From positions 1-64,000 of the forward strand of contig FOBR01000028.1 of assembly GCA_900109895.1 (NCBI GenBank): a stretch of DNA of 64,000 nt, given 5' to 3'. The translations under genes were made by a program, and so were the position numbers. Shown here in pieces: positions 61,837 through 64,000 of the stretch (its first letter is position 1; every line of letters starts with the position of its first letter). This DNA comes from a bacterium A37T11 (lineage in GTDB: Bacteria; Bacteroidota; Bacteroidia; Sphingobacteriales; Sphingobacteriaceae). The notes beneath the pieces are model-generated. The model worked only from the letters and a program-made list of their open reading frames with translations, was not told where the DNA came from and searched no databases.

Positions 61837-63401
61837 ATTATAAAGGACTTTATGAGCAGATGCAGCACGAGAAAGCAGCTTTGGAAGCTGAACGTGCTGC
61901 ATGGATCATTGAACGGGATGGTCTTCTGGCCGAGCGGGCAGAACTGGTCTTTGAGCTGGATAAGCTTCGCAGGCGGTTGTTCGGCATGAACTCCGACACG
62001 CGGGTGAAGAAAGCGGTGGAGGGCCAGTTGGACCTGTTTACCCTGGAAGCCCCTGAGGCGGTGGTTGAAAAGGCAGCCGAACAGCTGAAAAAGGAACTGG
62101 AACGGCAACGGACGGTCCCTGAGCACAAGCCGCGCAGCGGCAAACGCCTGGTACTGCCAGACCACCTGGAGCGCCGGGAAGTGGTTATCCTGCCCAAGGA
62201 TGATCTTTCCGCTTACAAAGAAATATCCAGGGATGATGTCACCGAGGTACTGGTGATCGAACCCCTGAAGATGTGGGTGAAACGCATCATACGGCCGCGC
62301 TATGCCCTGAAGGACAGCATGGACATTACCCGTAAAGGCATCCTGCAGGCCCCGGCCCCTTCCCGCACCGTACAGCGCGGGCTGTTTGATGAATCGGTAC
62401 TGGCTTTCCTGCTGGTATGCAAGTTCATTTACCACCTGCCCCTGTACCGTATCCGGCAAATGTTCTCCCGGGAAGGTATCCAGGTATCGGCATCCATGCT
62501 TTCCCACAACGTATCAGCAGCTATCAGCTCCCTGAAACCCATTTATAACGCATTGAAAACGGAAGTATTGGGCAGCCGATACCTGCAGATCGATGAAACA
62601 ACCTATAAAGTGCTCCGATCGGGCAAAAAAGGCAGTTGCCATACCGGATACATGTGGGTTTACCACTCCCCGCCAACCGGGCTCCTCTTTTTTGAATACC
62701 GGCAGGGACGGGGACATGAACACCCCAAAAAAACACTAAAGGACTTCCGCGGGGTAGCCCAGACCGACGGCTATGAGGCCTATGAGACCGCTTTGCAGGG
62801 AAACGGCCAGGTTACCCATATCTACTGCCTTTCCCATATGCGGAGAAAATATGATGAAGCTGCCGGAAACGACCTGCCAAGGGCTTCCCACGCCCTGAAG
62901 GAGATGGGTGAGATCTATAAAATTGAGGACCGCATACGCCAGGCTTCCCCCGCACTGGCCGAAGAGCAGATCGTGGAGATCCGACGAAGGGAGGTCATCC
63001 CCATCATGGACCGCATCAAGCAGTGGATGCTCAGGGAATATCCGGCCGTATTACCGAAAAGTCCCATAGGCAAGGCCATCGCATATGCCCTGCAACGCTG
63101 GGACGCCATGTATGCCTATACCCTTCATGGCCATTTACAGGTCGATAATAACAGCACGGAAAACGCCATTAGGCCTTTAGCTTTGGGAAGACGTAATCAC
63201 CTCTTCGCCGGAACGCATGAAACGGCACAGGATGCCGCCATTATTTACTCGCTCTTCGCAACCTGCAAGAAGCAGGGTATCGATCCCCAGAAATGGATTG
63301 CCGATGTCCTGCTCCAAATCAATGACCCCGAAGAAGAACTTAAGTACCGCAATCTCATGCCGCATAGGTGGAAACCTATAAGTAAACCTGAGCAATCTTA
63401 A
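61821..63401 (+). CDS. tnpC: IS66 TnpC transposase
   Basis: A 526-residue DDE transposase; ATG 61821 is preferred over the TTG at 61806. It has an N-terminal leucine-zipper-like coil (LEAERAAWIIERDGL), a zinc-finger-like region, and catalytic residues Asp258 (RYLQIDETTYKVL), Asp316 (AQTDGYEAYE) and the Glu near residue 446 (NSTENAIRPLALGRRNH). The HTGYMWVYHSP segment is the typical IS66 block. Intact. Confidence 0.92.
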   Translation: MPGSVDYKGLYEQMQHEKAALEAERAAWIIERDGLLAERAELVFELDKLRRRLFGMNSDTRVKKAVEGQLDLFTLEAPEAVVEKAAEQLKKELERQRTVPEHKPRSGKRLVLPDHLERREVVILPKDDLSAYKEISRDDVTEVLVIEPLKMWVKRIIRPRYALKDSMDITRKGILQAPAPSRTVQRGLFDESVLAFLLVCKFIYHLPLYRIRQMFSREGIQVSASMLSHNVSAAISSLKPIYNALKTEVLGSRYLQIDETTYKVLRSGKKGSCHTGYMWVYHSPPTGLLFFEYRQGRGHEHPKKTLKDFRGVAQTDGYEAYETALQGNGQVTHIYCLSHMRRKYDEAAGNDLPRASHALKEMGEIYKIEDRIRQASPALAEEQIVEIRRREVIPIMDRIKQWMLREYPAVLPKSPIGKAIAYALQRWDAMYAYTLHGHLQVDNNSTENAIRPLALGRRNHLFAGTHETAQDAAIIYSLFATCKKQGIDPQKWIADVLLQINDPEEELKYRNLMPHRWKPISKPEQS

Positions 63402-63535
63402 TACAGGGGGGTGGACGAATGCTTACGTTGCAATGCTTTGTAGGGTGCAGTCATTTCCTTAATCAATAGAGAAACTTCCTTTACTTCCCTGTGCAGTGCC
63501 TTTAAAATCTGAATGTCTAAAACCGTTATTTCCAT
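63398..63535 (-). pseudogene. Gene truncated by the IS66 element
   Basis: A 45-codon frame starting MEITVLDIQILKALHREVKE and continuing VSLLIKEMTAPYKALQ runs into the right end of IS66 at 63426 and stops inside it. The N-terminal 36 residues look like the helical start of small helix-turn-helix/excisionase-type proteins of Bacteroidota. The rest of the gene is not found left of the element. Confidence 0.55.
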
Positions 63536-63882
63536 ATCTGCATCATTTAAAACTCAAAAATAAAAGCTACTTATACAGGACTTTCCTATGTTGCTTTCAG
63601 AGGTAGCATTTAGCGTTCTGTGGTTATAGAGTTGGGTTATTTTGGGCGTGCCACCGATTGTGTTTTGACAACGCACCGAGCCAACGCAAAAATGCAATTG
63701 TTATCGGGCTATCAGATAGAAGTCCTCGCTCCGTTGCACTTCGTTGTAGGCTTTCTGTTTATATCCCTCACGCAAACGAACCGCAGAAAATCAACACTTG
63801 AAATATTTGTGTATTTTTGTCTCACATATAATAGTTAGCGGTCATTGTAACAGCGACCGTGCAACAAACGACAGTAAGCAAA
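63536..63882. repeat. Intergenic structured repeat unit ahead of the DUF4180 gene
   Basis: The stretch 63641-63775, with GGGCGTG (63644-63650), GGGCTATC and ATCCCTCACGC (63763-63773), resembles from memory a module repeated in many Bacteroidota intergenic regions. Outer pairing is GCGTG 63646-63650 with CACGC 63769-63773. The frame 63620-63838 is not called as a gene. A -7-like TATTTTTG is at 63812-63819, and GGTC/GACC inverted pairs occur near 63840-63858. Confidence 0.4.
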
Positions 63883-64000
63883 ATGAAAGTAGAAACTCAC
63901 AATATAAACAACATAAAAATTGCAGAAGTAATTTCGACAAACAATATCATAAACAACACTTCGGACGGTTTAGACTTGTTAGGAAATTTGTATTATCAGG
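63883..64000 (+). CDS. DUF4180 domain protein (5' part, cut by window edge)
   Basis: The first 39 codons (MKVETHNINNIKIAEVISTN and DGLDLLGNLYYQ) match the N-terminus of DUF4180, a small cytosolic family of unknown function common in Bacteroidota and Firmicutes. The gene runs out of the window to the right. Confidence 0.8.
   Translation, partial: MKVETHNINNIKIAEVISTNNIINNTSDGLDLLGNLYYQ

Larger units (their letters stand above)
60916..63426 (+). mobile_element. IS66 family insertion sequence, intact coding part
   Basis: 2,511 bp bounded by 24-bp imperfect inverted repeats starting GTAAGCATTC (left 60916-60939, right 63403-63426), with the IS66-typical GTAAGC ends, and the tnpA-tnpB-tnpC genes between. 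The 8-bp flanks (GCAGCTAA and GTTGCAAT) do not match, so no target duplication remains. It starts 12 bp after the antitoxin stop. Confidence 0.9.

Noticed and set aside
61830-62507. Long antisense frame inside tnpC
   Set aside because: High-GC antisense shadow of a clear transposase gene.
63620-63838. 72-codon plus-strand frame
   Set aside because: It runs through a structured intergenic repeat and has no protein-like features.

Overview
The window reads as a chromosomal segment of a Bacteroidota bacterium, most like the Sphingobacteriaceae (Pedobacter/Mucilaginibacter/Sphingobacterium relatives). The evidence is four SusC/SusD pairs, two FecI-type ECF sigma factor/FecR anti-sigma sets, lipoproteins of the DUF4302, DUF4843 and PKD-like families, a PA0069-type radical SAM protein, and promoters of the Bacteroidota form TTG-N19-TAnnTTTG. 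The genus cannot be fixed from the sequence alone.

Layout. 1-550: three tandem near-identical strong promoters pointing left out of the window, probably for an rRNA operon. 0.58-10.6 kb: chromosomal genes (CarboxypepD_reg-like protein, rhomboid protease, radical SAM protein, M1 aminopeptidase, beta-barrel protein, DUF4468-like protein, CocE/NonD hydrolase, two small proteins), with a 98-bp structured hairpin and a dead PD-(D/E)XK gene. 10.9-34.8 kb: three adjacent SusC/D operons, all leftward: A (SusC, SusD, zinc metallohydrolase lipoprotein, DUF4302), B (SusC, SusD, GH18 endoglycosidase) and C (FecR N-domain protein, FecR, SusC, SusD, DUF4843, PKD-like), plus ECF sigma FecI and an orphan histidine kinase. 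The same element, GTGGGGTAAT-N13-CCGTAT, precedes A, B and C and nothing else I found, so the one sigma factor probably drives all three; a plausible combined job is capture and trimming of glycoprotein or N-glycan-like material. 34.8-38.1 kb: core genes (RsmE, CNNM/CorC-type transporter, pyrophosphatase, DedA). 38.2-39.5 kb: a NUMOD-repeat protein with a degenerate HNH site.

39.7-41.4 kb is a gene graveyard (AlbA_2-type ATPase, IS66, hxsC and M50 protease fragments). 41.4-50.7 kb is a fourth SusC/D operon (D) with two thioredoxin-like TlpA proteins and its own FecI/FecR. 50.7-53.4 kb is a second graveyard around one intact NTF2-like secreted protein.

53.5-57.2 kb holds the most distinctive system: a complete His-Xaa-Ser operon, hxsA-hxsD-hxsB-hxsC, with overlapping reading frames. 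HxsA carries seven tandem HxS tripeptides ahead of a peptidoglycan-binding-like domain, and two radical SAM proteins are its presumed maturases. A decayed hxsC copy at 40.8 kb shows a second such locus once existed. It is followed by an unusual fusion of a cyclodeaminase/cyclohydrolase (FTCD_C-like) domain to an ImmA/IrrE zinc peptidase, a DUF2188 protein with a 38-residue partner, an MqsR/MqsA-like toxin-antitoxin pair with a Panacea domain, an intact IS66 element (2,511 bp, recognisable inverted ends, no target duplication) that truncates a small gene, and the start of a DUF4180 gene at the right edge. From 50.7 kb rightward the window is a mobile, defence-like accessory region.
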